From Gammaproteobacteria bacterium (GTDB lineage Bacteria > Pseudomonadota > Gammaproteobacteria > Steroidobacterales > Woeseiaceae), in the NCBI GenBank assembly GCA_022600955.1, contig JAHZJK010000003.1:62001-126000 (forward strand): a stretch of 64,000 nucleotides of DNA, written 5' to 3'. Positions 1-8,589 of this stretch are shown here, one piece after another. The notes beneath the pieces are model-generated. The model was given only the letters and a program-made list of their open reading frames with translations. It was not told the origin of the DNA and ran no database searches. The position numbers and the translations under genes are program-made. The stretch's first letter is position 1, and each line of letters begins with the position of its first letter.

Positions 1-68
1 AGTTTTCCGTCAACACCGAAGTTTGTCGCGGGTGTTGGCGGAGACTGAGTGTTGAGATTCTAGCCCGT

Positions 69-980
69 CTACGGCGTATTGATAATTTCCCACGTCGTGT
101 CCGAGACAGGCGTGACACTGAGGCTGCTGACCAACGTCGACCCATTCATCAGGAACATATGGTTCTGGCCGGTGGATACATTTCGCCACAGAATATCGGC
201 GTTTCCATCGCCATTGTAATCCGCGTTTCCTGCTACCTTCCATTCGTCCGGGTCCGGAACGGTCGTTACGCTCTCGCTCGCTAATACTGTCGCGCCGTTC
301 ATCAGATACAGGTGGTTTTGCCCTGTAACATTTTGTCGCCAAAGAATATCGGTATTACCGTCTCCGTTGAAGTCACCGGTTCCGGCAACCATCCAGATAT
401 CCGGACTCGGTACAGTTGTAACATTTGCGGCGCTCGCAACCGTTGCACCGTTCATCAGGTACATGTAGTTCTGCCCATTGACCGTATTGCGCCACAAGAT
501 GTCCGAGTTTCCATCGCCGTCGAAATCTCCACCGCCGGCAACAATCCAATCAGTCGATACCGTCGTTACGCTAGAAGCGTTTGCAACTACTGCACCGTTC
601 ATCAGATACATGAAATTCTGGCCGGTCGAAATGTTCCGCCACAAGATGTCCGAGTTGCCGTCCCCGTCATAGTCTCCGCCGCCGGCAACTTTCCAGTCTT
701 CGGGTGCCGGCACTGTAGTGACGCTAATACTGCTGGACACTGCAGATCCATTCATGAGGTACATGTGGTTCTGTCCGCTGACTACATTTCGCCAAAGAAT
801 ATCGGCACTGCCGTCACCGTTGTAATCGTTATTGCCAGCAACCTGCCAGACATCGGGGGCTGGTACTGTCGTCACGCTGGCGCCGCTTGAGATGGCGGCA
901 CCATTCATGAGGTACAAGAAATTTGCCCCGGACACATTGTTGCGCCACAGAATGTCACCTTTACCGTCACCATCAAAATC
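69..980 (-). repeat. Six tandem ~153-bp coding repeats (FG-GAP/VCBS units)
   Basis: The 3' third of the beta-helix gene consists of six consecutive units of 49-51 codons. Each encodes a D-x-(D/N)-G-D-G loop, DILWR, a (F/Y)LMNG segment and a VTTVP.P..W.VAG segment. The units differ at many synonymous and some non-synonymous positions, so the array is old rather than a recent slippage product. It is the kind of repeat that can change copy number by recombination. Confidence 0.85.
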
Positions 981-3071
981 ACTGCTACTCGCAAACGGTA
1001 CAACGGTGATTTCAACAATATCGACGTCGGTGAGACCATCGTTGTCGGTGACCGTCAGATTGAACGTCAGGGAGTCACCGACTGGTGGCGCCGTGAACGA
1101 GGGCGATGCGAATTGGGGGTCACTCAGGTTGACAGATACGCCACTGGTCTGTCCCCAGACGTACTCTGCAATGCTGCCGTCAGGGTCGAAACTCTGAGAG
1201 CCATCAAGTGAAACAATGTCATTGGCAACGACGGTGCGATCGGCGCCGGCATTAGCAGTCGGAGGAACAGGCGGTGGCGTTACCACGACTTGAACAGTGT
1301 CACTATCTGTCAGCCCCTGGTTGTCGGTCACCGTCAATTCAAAAGTCAGTGTGCCGCCGGAAGACGGTGAGGTGAAGGTCGGCGATGCAGATTGGGTGCT
1401 GCTCAGTGTGACATTTATGCCGCCTGTCTGAGCCCAGGCATACGCTGCAATTACACCGTCCGAATCGGAGCTGCCTGTGCCATCCAGAGCGACGAAACTG
1501 CTCGCGTCTATGGTCTGATCGGGGCCCGCATCGGCAGCTGGCGGTTGCGGGGGAGGTCCGCCAGTCACGGTGACGACGATGCTGTCGGCATCTGAAAACG
1601 CCAGGTCATCGGCGACGGTGACTACAAACGTGAGGAGACCCGCGTTCGAGGGCGCGGTGAAACTTGGCCGGGCGACCTGCGTATCCGAAAGCGTTACTGC
1701 AGTACCAGAAGATTGTACCCAGGAGTAAGCCGAAACGACGCCGTCGCTATCGCTGCTGGAGGATGCATCCAGCGTAACTATGGTACTGGTTTCCGCGCTC
1801 TGATCCGGCCCGGCGTCGGCAACGGGTGGCTGTGCTTCAATCGCACCCATATCGAGTTCCGCAAGCAAATCGCCGTCGCCGTCCACTGTGCGCGTATTTC
1901 CAGCGAAATCCAGAGAGATTGTCGCGTCCGCCTCGGCAGAATCTATCGCAGAAGAACTTGGCTGCAATCTAAAATCTGCGCCAGCGGCGTTGGCGAAAGT
2001 TGCCGGCCCTGTCAGGTTCCCGAACATCCCCGATTGGCCATCGCAGTCGCCGAAAAAGTCGAGATTGCCGTCGCTATAAACAAGGTTGTTACGAAAATCC
2101 GGAATATCCATTGCCGTTCCGCCCGAGACCAGGCAATCGATAGCGGATTGGCCCGGCGTTGCGATCACGATGTTGTTCCGGACGACGACCAGTGGTGGAA
2201 ATCCATGTGCGAGGATCCCCGAACCGAAAGTAATATTGCTTATTGGATTGTTAACAATTGTATTCGATGCAATCGTCGGTGCGGTGCCGCCCATGGGCAC
2301 ATTGAATACGATTCCACCCCCTTCGCCTGCTGAGTTGTCGTACATCAGGTTTTGTTGAATCAATGCATCGCCGCCATTAAACACGGCTATTGCGCCGCCT
2401 TGAGCTGCTGCGTCGTTGTTAAAGAATTCATTCTCTGTAATTGGTACTACACCAGCATTTTCGAGATGAATACCGGCGCCGTAAGAGTTCGAGTTCAGCG
2501 AGAACGTGTTGCTCCTGATTTCCGCATTCGCATTTTGTGTCACATTGATCCCGCCACCGTAACCGGTTGCACAAGCATTTTTGCTATTGGACGTCAGCGT
2601 GTTTCTTCGAATCAACGCAGACGATGTGCTGCCGGTCACCCTGATGCCAGCGCCCTCACAGGCAACATTTCCAGAAATGATGTTGTCTTCAATTGTTGGC
2701 GAGGAAGCGCCGATCAGTATGCCTGCTCCGTTGGTCGCCAGCCCGTTCGTGATGGTAAAGCCGCGCAGGACAGCGGTGCGTGGCTCTCCGGAACTAAACG
2801 TTACTACCGTTCCCAATGCGCTGCCGTTGATCGTTGTAGCAGCCGCCCCAGATTCACTTTCGACAATGATGTCTTTGCCAGAGAAATCTATTCGTTCAAA
2901 ATAGGTGCCAGAGGAGACCAGCACGTTGTCGCCGCTAACTGCCGTATCAATACCGAGTTGAATCGTCGGCTGATCTGCGGGTACGCGAATCGTGTCGGCG
3001 GGCGCATCTGGTGCCACGAACAGGCAGACAACGGGCGCGGCAATGCCACAGAGTATCTTATTGAACCTCAT
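69..3071 (-). CDS. Secreted parallel beta-helix / PKD / FG-GAP repeat protein
   Basis: About 1000 residues, probably exported and cell-surface or extracellular. I start it at the ATG at 3071, because AAGGAAG lies just upstream and the first residues (MRFNKILCGIAAPVVCLF...APADT) form a signal peptide; a longer in-frame extension to 3257 has neither. Order of parts: right-handed beta-helix (about residues 30-410, many 'GAGI/GGGI...N.I..N' coils), three PKD-type domains (about 415-505, 507-598 and 600-695, each beginning P.A.AG.D), then six FG-GAP/VCBS repeats of about 51 residues, each with a calcium-binding D-x-(D/N)-G-D-G followed by DILWR. Beta-helix plus PKD suggests polysaccharide or surface binding; no catalytic residues can be assigned. 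No C-terminal sorting signal was recognised. It is divergent from the carbamoyltransferase gene, across 289 bp in which I see no clear promoter. Confidence 0.85.
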   Translation of the reverse strand: MRFNKILCGIAAPVVCLFVAPDAPADTIRVPADQPTIQLGIDTAVSGDNVLVSSGTYFERIDFSGKDIIVESESGAAATTINGSALGTVVTFSSGEPRTAVLRGFTITNGLATNGAGILIGASSPTIEDNIISGNVACEGAGIRVTGSTSSALIRRNTLTSNSKNACATGYGGGINVTQNANAEIRSNTFSLNSNSYGAGIHLENAGVVPITENEFFNNDAAAQGGAIAVFNGGDALIQQNLMYDNSAGEGGGIVFNVPMGGTAPTIASNTIVNNPISNITFGSGILAHGFPPLVVVRNNIVIATPGQSAIDCLVSGGTAMDIPDFRNNLVYSDGNLDFFGDCDGQSGMFGNLTGPATFANAAGADFRLQPSSSAIDSAEADATISLDFAGNTRTVDGDGDLLAELDMGAIEAQPPVADAGPDQSAETSTIVTLDASSSSDSDGVVSAYSWVQSSGTAVTLSDTQVARPSFTAPSNAGLLTFVVTVADDLAFSDADSIVVTVTGGPPPQPPAADAGPDQTIDASSFVALDGTGSSDSDGVIAAYAWAQTGGINVTLSSTQSASPTFTSPSSGGTLTFELTVTDNQGLTDSDTVQVVVTPPPVPPTANAGADRTVVANDIVSLDGSQSFDPDGSIAEYVWGQTSGVSVNLSDPQFASPSFTAPPVGDSLTFNLTVTDNDGLTDVDIVEITVVPFASSSDFDGDGKGDILWRNNVSGANFLYLMNGAAISSGASVTTVPAPDVWQVAGNNDYNGDGSADILWRNVVSGQNHMYLMNGSAVSSSISVTTVPAPEDWKVAGGGDYDGDGNSDILWRNISTGQNFMYLMNGAVVANASSVTTVSTDWIVAGGGDFDGDGNSDILWRNTVNGQNYMYLMNGATVASAANVTTVPSPDIWMVAGTGDFNGDGNTDILWRQNVTGQNHLYLMNGATVLASESVTTVPDPDEWKVAGNADYNGDGNADILWRNVSTGQNHMFLMNGSTLVSSLSVTPVSDTTWEIINTP

Positions 3072-3360
3072 ATCTTCCTTGGCTGAAATCCCTGCAGGTA
3101 AGCTGCTAATCGTGACAATAATGCCGGTATCGTGCAATGTTACATATCTTGGCAACAACGCCCGCAGAACCAGCCCGGTATGGCGAGGCCCCTGATCGCT
3201 GAATTGTGCCAGACATGTGTTGGATTTCTGATGTGGGCTTACCGTTTCATGATGCACTCCTCAATGGGCTCTGTGACATGGTGCATGCTATATGTATCAA
3301 GGTAATGGTAGGATCGCGTCCACAAACAGAATCAGAATCAAAACGACTTAGGTTTTTCGT

Positions 3361-5208
3361 ATGGCGACACACATCCTCGGGATTTCTGCGTACTACCACG
3401 ATAGCGCAGCCGCGTTAATTCGCGACGGCGAAATCGTCGCTGCTGCGCAGGAAGAGCGGTTCACTCGCAAGAAACACGATCCCGGATTTCCGGCTGCTGC
3501 AATCCAGTTCTGCCTGGACGAGGCGGGTATTGGCCTGATGGATGTGGACCACATCGTCTTTTACGATAAACCGTTGGTAAAATTTGAGCGCTTGCTCGAA
3601 ACCTATCTGAGCTACGCGCCACTCGGGATTCGCTCGTTCATTGCTGCAATGCCCGTATGGCTCAAGGAGAAGCTCTATCTCAAGAGCACTCTGAAACGCG
3701 AGCTCGCGGAGTTGGCGGACTGCAAGCCGGCAGAGATCACACAGCTGAAGTTTGCTGAGCACCATCAGTCGCACGCTGCGTCTGCCTACTATTTCAGTCC
3801 ATTCGACGATGCGGCCGTTTTGTGCCTCGATGGCGTCGGTGAGTGGGCAACTTCATCGGTCTGGCGTGGACAGGGCAATTCGCTCAAACCATTGTGGCAG
3901 ATCGATTTCCCGCACTCTCTTGGATTGCTGTACTCCGCATTTACCTACTACGCTGGGTTCAAGGTCAACTCAGGCGAATACAAGCTGATGGGCCTGGCAC
4001 CGTATGGCGAGCCGAAATACGCTGACAAAATTCTGAATGATCTAATCGACCTTAAGGAAGATGGCACTTTCAGACTGAATATGAAGTACTTCAACTACTG
4101 CACCGGCCTGACTATGACCAATAGCAAGTTCGATGAGCTATTTGGCGGGCCACCCAGGAAGCCGGAGACCGAGATATCGCAGCGGGAAATGGACATGGCT
4201 GCGTCGATCCAGAAAGTCACCGAGGAGGTCGTTCTCAAGCTTGCACGGACGATCCAGAAAGAAACCGGAGCCACGAAACTGTGCCTTGCCGGCGGTGTGG
4301 CCCTGAATTGTGTTGCGAACGGCAAACTGCAACGCCATGGTCCATTCGAAGAAATCTGGATCCAGCCGGCTGCAGGTGACGCAGGCGGGGCGCTGGGCGC
4401 GGCGGCCGTCGTTTGGTATGAGTATCTTGAAAACGCACGTCCGCCGACAGGTGGCCAGGATTCGATGCGTGGGGGTTATCTTGGGCCGGGATTCAAGCCG
4501 TCCGAGATTCGGTCTGCGCTGGAAGAGAGCGGCGCAAAATTTGAGGAACTGTCCGATGACGAATTGATGCCACGGTTGGCGAAGATTCTGCAGGACGAAA
4601 ATGTCGTAGGCTGGGCCTGTGGCAAGATGGAGTTCGGCCCTCGGGCGCTCGGTGCTCGTTCAATTATCGGCGACCCGAGAAGCTCGAAGATGCAGTCGGT
4701 AATGAATCTGAAAATCAAGTACCGCGAATCATTCCGGCCATTTGCTCCTTCAGTTCTGGCTGAGCGTGTCAAAGACTACTTTAAGCAGGATGCCGTGAGC
4801 CCATACATGCTCATTGTTACGAAAGTTCAGGAAGCCATACGCACCCTGAAGTCGGAAGAAGAAGACAGCTTGTTTGGCATCGAGAAGTTGAATAAGGTCC
4901 GTTCGAGTATTCCGGCTGTGACGCACGTCGATTATTCGGCAAGAATTCACACAGTCGAAGAGCGAACCAATCCTCGCTACTATAAGCTGCTAAAAGCGTT
5001 TGACGATTTGACTGGCTGTGCGGTTTTGGTCAACACATCGTTCAACGTGCGTGGTGAGCCGATTGTTCGTGATACGGCAGATGCGTATCGTTGTTTTATG
5101 CGTACAGACATGGACTATCTGGTTGTTGACAATTTCTTGCTGGACAAGCGTGAGCAGCCTGAAATCGAAAAAGATGATTCGTGGAAAGACGAATTCGAAC
5201 TGGACTAG
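3361..5208 (+). CDS. O-carbamoyltransferase (NodU/TobZ/SxtI family)
   Basis: 615 residues, the usual length of the family (about 570-620). These enzymes make carbamoyl-adenylate from carbamoyl phosphate and ATP and transfer the carbamoyl group to a hydroxyl of a sugar or alkaloid. The N-terminal ASKHA-like Kae1/YrdC-type domain has MATHILGISAYYHDSAAAL at the start and the metal-site EHHQSHAASAY near residue 140. The C-terminal domain has GKMEFGPRALGARS near residue 420 and VNTSFNVRGEPIV near residue 560. The next two genes follow at 3 bp and with a 1-bp overlap, so the three are one operon. The order carbamoyltransferase, SxtJ-like, SxtK-like matches sxtI-sxtJ-sxtK of saxitoxin clusters, but with glycan genes next door the substrate here is more likely a surface sugar. 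Confidence 0.9.
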   Translation: MATHILGISAYYHDSAAALIRDGEIVAAAQEERFTRKKHDPGFPAAAIQFCLDEAGIGLMDVDHIVFYDKPLVKFERLLETYLSYAPLGIRSFIAAMPVWLKEKLYLKSTLKRELAELADCKPAEITQLKFAEHHQSHAASAYYFSPFDDAAVLCLDGVGEWATSSVWRGQGNSLKPLWQIDFPHSLGLLYSAFTYYAGFKVNSGEYKLMGLAPYGEPKYADKILNDLIDLKEDGTFRLNMKYFNYCTGLTMTNSKFDELFGGPPRKPETEISQREMDMAASIQKVTEEVVLKLARTIQKETGATKLCLAGGVALNCVANGKLQRHGPFEEIWIQPAAGDAGGALGAAAVVWYEYLENARPPTGGQDSMRGGYLGPGFKPSEIRSALEESGAKFEELSDDELMPRLAKILQDENVVGWACGKMEFGPRALGARSIIGDPRSSKMQSVMNLKIKYRESFRPFAPSVLAERVKDYFKQDAVSPYMLIVTKVQEAIRTLKSEEEDSLFGIEKLNKVRSSIPAVTHVDYSARIHTVEERTNPRYYKLLKAFDDLTGCAVLVNTSFNVRGEPIVRDTADAYRCFMRTDMDYLVVDNFLLDKREQPEIEKDDSWKDEFELD

Positions 5209-5211
5209 ATT

Positions 5212-5637
5212 ATGAGTAACTTGCAAAGCGCGCATGCGGCAATTCCCGAACTGGACAGGAAAGGACTTCGAGAGTTCGGTCTGGTAACGGGTGCAATACT
5301 GGTTGTCCTGTTCGGACTGCTTATCCCCTGGGTGTTTGATTTTGGTTATCCACGCTGGCCGTGGTACATCGCTGGCGCTCTTGCAGCTCTGGCGATAATC
5401 GTACCGACCTGGCTGGGACCGGTTTACTACGTATGGATGCGGTTTGGTCTTTTGATGAGCAAGATCATGACCCCGCTTGTACTGGGCATTGTGTTTTTTC
5501 TTGTTATCACGCCGGTGGCGTTATTCATGAAGCTGATTTCCCGCGATGCGATGGCCAGAAGCCTCAAAAAAGAGGACACAACTTACCGAGTCGAGCGAGA
5601 AGAGATCGCACGCGAACAAATTGAGAGACCGTACTAA
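5212..5637 (+). CDS. SxtJ family membrane protein
   Basis: 141 residues. Two hydrophobic hairpin-like regions are visible: roughly residues 20-65 (LVTGAILVVLFGLLIPWVF and the following YIAGALAALAIIVP) and 85-108 (MTPLVLGIVFFLVITPVALF). The tail is charged and ends near EEIAREQIERPY. The gene lies between the carbamoyltransferase and the small DUF5989 gene, as in saxitoxin loci and many bacterial glycan loci. Its biochemical role is unknown; a membrane partner or anchor for the carbamoyltransferase is an inference from constant linkage. The stop overlaps the next start by 1 bp (TAATG). Confidence 0.8.
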   Translation: MSNLQSAHAAIPELDRKGLREFGLVTGAILVVLFGLLIPWVFDFGYPRWPWYIAGALAALAIIVPTWLGPVYYVWMRFGLLMSKIMTPLVLGIVFFLVITPVALFMKLISRDAMARSLKKEDTTYRVEREEIAREQIERPY

Positions 5638-5789
5638 TGATGGAATTTCTGAAAGATATGTGGGGCTTCATGCGCGACCGGAAAAAATTCTGGATGGCGC
5701 CGATCATTATTATCATGTTGCTGTTGGGCGCTTTGATCGTACTGTCGCAAGGCTCTGCGATAGCACCATTTATCTACACCTTGTTCTAA
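5637..5789 (+). CDS. DUF5989 / SxtK-like small membrane protein
   Basis: A 50-residue protein too short for most gene callers: it begins MMEFLKDMWGFMRDRKKFWM, continues with one strongly hydrophobic segment (about residues 20-37, PIIIIMLLLGALIVL) and ends APFIYTLF. The start ATG shares its A with the TAA of the SxtJ-like gene, giving translational coupling. The family is the third member of the carbamoyltransferase-SxtJ-SxtK trio; its function is not known. A single membrane helix after an amphipathic, basic N-terminus fits an inner-membrane accessory peptide. Confidence 0.8.
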   Translation: MMEFLKDMWGFMRDRKKFWMAPIIIIMLLLGALIVLSQGSAIAPFIYTLF

Positions 5790-5815
5790 GCTGAAACGCA
5801 TTTGCTGGCGGAGAG

Positions 5816-7105
5816 CTAGTCTCGGTTATGGGACTCGTTCTCAACAGCATTGTTTGCGAACAGCCATATTGCCAGCAGATGCACGTAGGTCATGGATAAA
5901 GTGCTGTAAGTTCCGACAGCGGCCGCGACCATGAATCCGACATAGCCCGCCCCCAGAATTCGAAGCTGCTCCGCCGTCGGTGGGTCAGAGTTCGCAAATT
6001 TGACCCGGGCGAGCTTCATCTTGTTGAGCACAGTGCGCACCATGACGACAAATAGTAGCAGGCCTATTGCGCCCGTTTCGGCGAGCAGGCTCATGAAGGT
6101 GCTGTGGGCATCGATCTCCTTGTTCGCGGTCGCGCTGATATCGTCCATATCCTGGGCGTACAACTTATTGTTGATATTGTAGGTGCCCATTCCAACGCCA
6201 AACACCGGGTTGTCCTTGCTGATTTCCCACGCAATTCGATAAACATCGGATCGGCCTTCAGCAGAACCTTCCGGGTCGGATTCGCTTATGCTGGTTTCAC
6301 CCTTGATGGCGGACGTAAATCGGGTGAAGCGTTCAAACGTCGATGCTGGTACCAGAGATGCCGTGATTACCAAAGCGATCAGAACGCCTGCAAACGCCCG
6401 CATTCGATTCTGGCCGGTGACAATAACGAGCCCAAGGAAAGCCAGCGCACCCAGAAAAACGCCTCGGGATTGCGTGAGGAGTATGGTGATCGCCATCAAT
6501 GCCGCGGCGAGCAGCGCTGCGTTCTTTAACCAACGCTGCCGAGCTGACACGTATATAGACACTGCCACAGACAACTGCAGAAGTGTCAGTGCGGCCAGAT
6601 CGTTCGAGTTTTCATAAATGCCAGCCGCGATCGCGCGGCCAAAGACCGTGTAGTTGAATACGAAATAATTCAACAACGCGCCGCGCACGGGATAAAGGAG
6701 AAAACACAGAAAGGCAAATGCGAGAAAGAACCTGGCTTGTTTTCGTGTTCGAACCGCACTAACCGCCAGGACTCCGACCAGTATCAATTTCGAAAACTCT
6801 ATCAATCGGTCGTAAACGATGTCCGGAAAATCGCTAAACAACCAGCCGACGGCGCCCCAGAACAGCATGCCCGTCATCCAATACAATGGCTTCGCGAAAC
6901 GAAATCCGGGATTACCGAGCACCAGGCCAGCTAAACCTAATATGACAGCGTAGGTTCCGATCGGAATTCGACCTGTGACCATGACGAACGTGTAGACCAG
7001 CAGAGCTACATACGCCACGCCCCATCGATCAGGCAGCCACTCCTGGAAAATGCTTTCGTTTCTGGAGCCTGGTCCCGGCGGCGCGGACTCGCCTTCGGGT
7101 TGCAT
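5816..7105 (-). CDS. O-antigen ligase / Wzy-type polymerase family membrane protein
   Basis: 429 residues starting at the ATG at 7105, where GGAG lies about 8 bases upstream; a longer frame to 7204 would run 65 bp into the SGNH hydrolase gene. About ten or more hydrophobic segments are present. The large periplasmic loop typical of Wzy_C/WaaL proteins lies between about residues 265 and 345 and contains a GRSDVYRIAWEISKDNPVFG-type stretch followed by GVGMGTYN and then HSTFMSLLAETGAIGLLLF, which is the family hallmark. Such proteins polymerise or ligate lipid-linked oligosaccharides at the periplasmic face. The sequence cannot tell polymerase from ligase. It lies 34 bp downstream of the SGNH hydrolase and probably shares its transcript. 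Confidence 0.85.
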   Translation of the reverse strand: MQPEGESAPPGPGSRNESIFQEWLPDRWGVAYVALLVYTFVMVTGRIPIGTYAVILGLAGLVLGNPGFRFAKPLYWMTGMLFWGAVGWLFSDFPDIVYDRLIEFSKLILVGVLAVSAVRTRKQARFFLAFAFLCFLLYPVRGALLNYFVFNYTVFGRAIAAGIYENSNDLAALTLLQLSVAVSIYVSARQRWLKNAALLAAALMAITILLTQSRGVFLGALAFLGLVIVTGQNRMRAFAGVLIALVITASLVPASTFERFTRFTSAIKGETSISESDPEGSAEGRSDVYRIAWEISKDNPVFGVGMGTYNINNKLYAQDMDDISATANKEIDAHSTFMSLLAETGAIGLLLFVVMVRTVLNKMKLARVKFANSDPPTAEQLRILGAGYVGFMVAAAVGTYSTLSMTYVHLLAIWLFANNAVENESHNRD

Positions 7106-7139
7106 CGATAACTCCGCTTGTGTCACCTGGAGATTCAAT

Positions 7140-8411
7140 TCAGTCCGTTTCGTAGCCAATGCGATAGACGTTGTCTGCGATGACGCTGGCTTCGGTGCTC
7201 CCAATAATCTTGCTGGCGGTCCGATTCACATGGTAGTCATAATTATTGTAAAGACGACCATCACCGGAATAGGACCTTAATGGCGTTAGCAGGTCGACAA
7301 AGACCCACTCATGGACATTTGATAATCGTCTTAGCTCGTTGTAAAGACGCTCTTCCAACTCGCGGCTTGTTCCATTATCGATCGGCAGTCGCTGCATAGT
7401 TTGCATTAACGCTTCATCTACATCGCCAGTCGTGACAAGTTGATACGACGGAATCGGACTCATGACGAGAAGCATGTCCGGGTATTCGGATCGAATCATG
7501 TCCATTAACGCCGATATCTGACGGACAGCCTCTGCTTCGCTAGCGGGAAAATGATGGAAGTAGAGCTGCTGATTCAGAAACTGTGCCGAATACGCGCCGC
7601 TGTAGCCCACGCTCGGCTCAACAGATCGCCGGATGTCGCTTATGTAGTCGAATCGCGAGACGAGACTGGTATTCTCCTGCCCCGTTGTCTTGCCCAATAG
7701 CTTCAGGCGAATCCATTTGTCTCTTACTCCAATCATATCCAGGATTTTGCGGCCAATGAAGGCTACCCGGCTGCGGTAGTTTTTTGACGGATCTGCATAT
7801 CGAAACCAGATTGGATCCGACACCTCATAGCCATCAGCAGTTGAGACAAAGTGTGGCCTGTCGTCGACCCGCAGGATATCTATGAAGTCGTTACCCGTAT
7901 AAAGGTTGAGTACCAACACGTTCGGATCGAATTGCTCGAGTCGCTGCTCGAACAAGAGGAATGCTTGAAGCGGAGAGTAACGACCGACGCCGTTAGAAAA
8001 CACGAATCCATCCAGTCCGCGAGCGGCAAGTTCAGTCTGTAATACTCCCTGATGCGTATCTTCATTCGACATGCATTGATCTGAGTGCGAGTCTCCAACG
8101 GCCGCGATCTTGATGCCAGCTTGAAGCGAATCGAGTTCGGATCGCTGAAGTCGTGTACGGATCCCCATCTCGTTTCTTGCGTAGTCGATTCGTACATTGG
8201 ACGGCATATCCATGCACGCATCTTTATCGCCTGTTGCAGGTGCCCTGGTTACCCAACCCAGGTCTGGATCGCCATACTCGTACACCGGTGGGAGCGTATC
8301 CGTAGCAATCAGGACCAGATCGAAAATTGCCAGGGTAACGGCCGTAATCGCGAGGTATATCAGAGCGGATTTAGTGGCACGTTTTATTGCAGAAAAGACG
8401 TTACGAAGCAT
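7140..8411 (-). CDS. SGNH/GDSL-type hydrolase with N-terminal membrane anchor
   Basis: 423 residues with one N-terminal hydrophobic helix (about residues 15-36) and then a periplasmic domain. Block I of the SGNH fold is visible as AAVGDSHSDQC near residue 105 (nucleophile Ser of GDSH). FSNGVGRYSP is a candidate block II (Gly) and LVLNLYTGNDF a candidate block III (Asn), where the GxND pattern is clear; the block V DxxxH was not assigned with certainty. Proteins of this kind (AlgX/AlgJ-like and related) add or remove O-acyl groups on polysaccharides. The gene precedes the O-antigen-ligase-like gene, supporting a role in glycan modification; the exact reaction is unknown. Confidence 0.75.
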   Translation of the reverse strand: MLRNVFSAIKRATKSALIYLAITAVTLAIFDLVLIATDTLPPVYEYGDPDLGWVTRAPATGDKDACMDMPSNVRIDYARNEMGIRTRLQRSELDSLQAGIKIAAVGDSHSDQCMSNEDTHQGVLQTELAARGLDGFVFSNGVGRYSPLQAFLLFEQRLEQFDPNVLVLNLYTGNDFIDILRVDDRPHFVSTADGYEVSDPIWFRYADPSKNYRSRVAFIGRKILDMIGVRDKWIRLKLLGKTTGQENTSLVSRFDYISDIRRSVEPSVGYSGAYSAQFLNQQLYFHHFPASEAEAVRQISALMDMIRSEYPDMLLVMSPIPSYQLVTTGDVDEALMQTMQRLPIDNGTSRELEERLYNELRRLSNVHEWVFVDLLTPLRSYSGDGRLYNNYDYHVNRTASKIIGSTEASVIADNVYRIGYETD

Positions 8412-8589
8412 TCATGATCTCAGCAGGTAGTATTCGAGAGGTCGAAATTATATATCTATTCGATACGTGGAAAGTTGTCGCCAATAAGAGCCTGTCCGGT
8501 GTCAGATGTCCAGCGGTGAGTTATCATTTTTCGCTCTCTATTGGCGCATTCTCGATGGCCGCCGCGCGGACGAACCTGGCTGGTCGTAA

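Noticed and set aside
1713..2333. Long plus-strand frame (206 codons) inside the beta-helix gene
   Set aside because: It lies opposite a well-supported repeat protein with signal peptide and ribosome site; the translation shows no domain and mirrors the codon pattern of the real gene.
3361..5789. Part of a saxitoxin cluster
   Set aside because: Only the sxtI-J-K-like trio is present; no SxtA-type polyketide synthase, amidinotransferase or other sxt gene is in the window.
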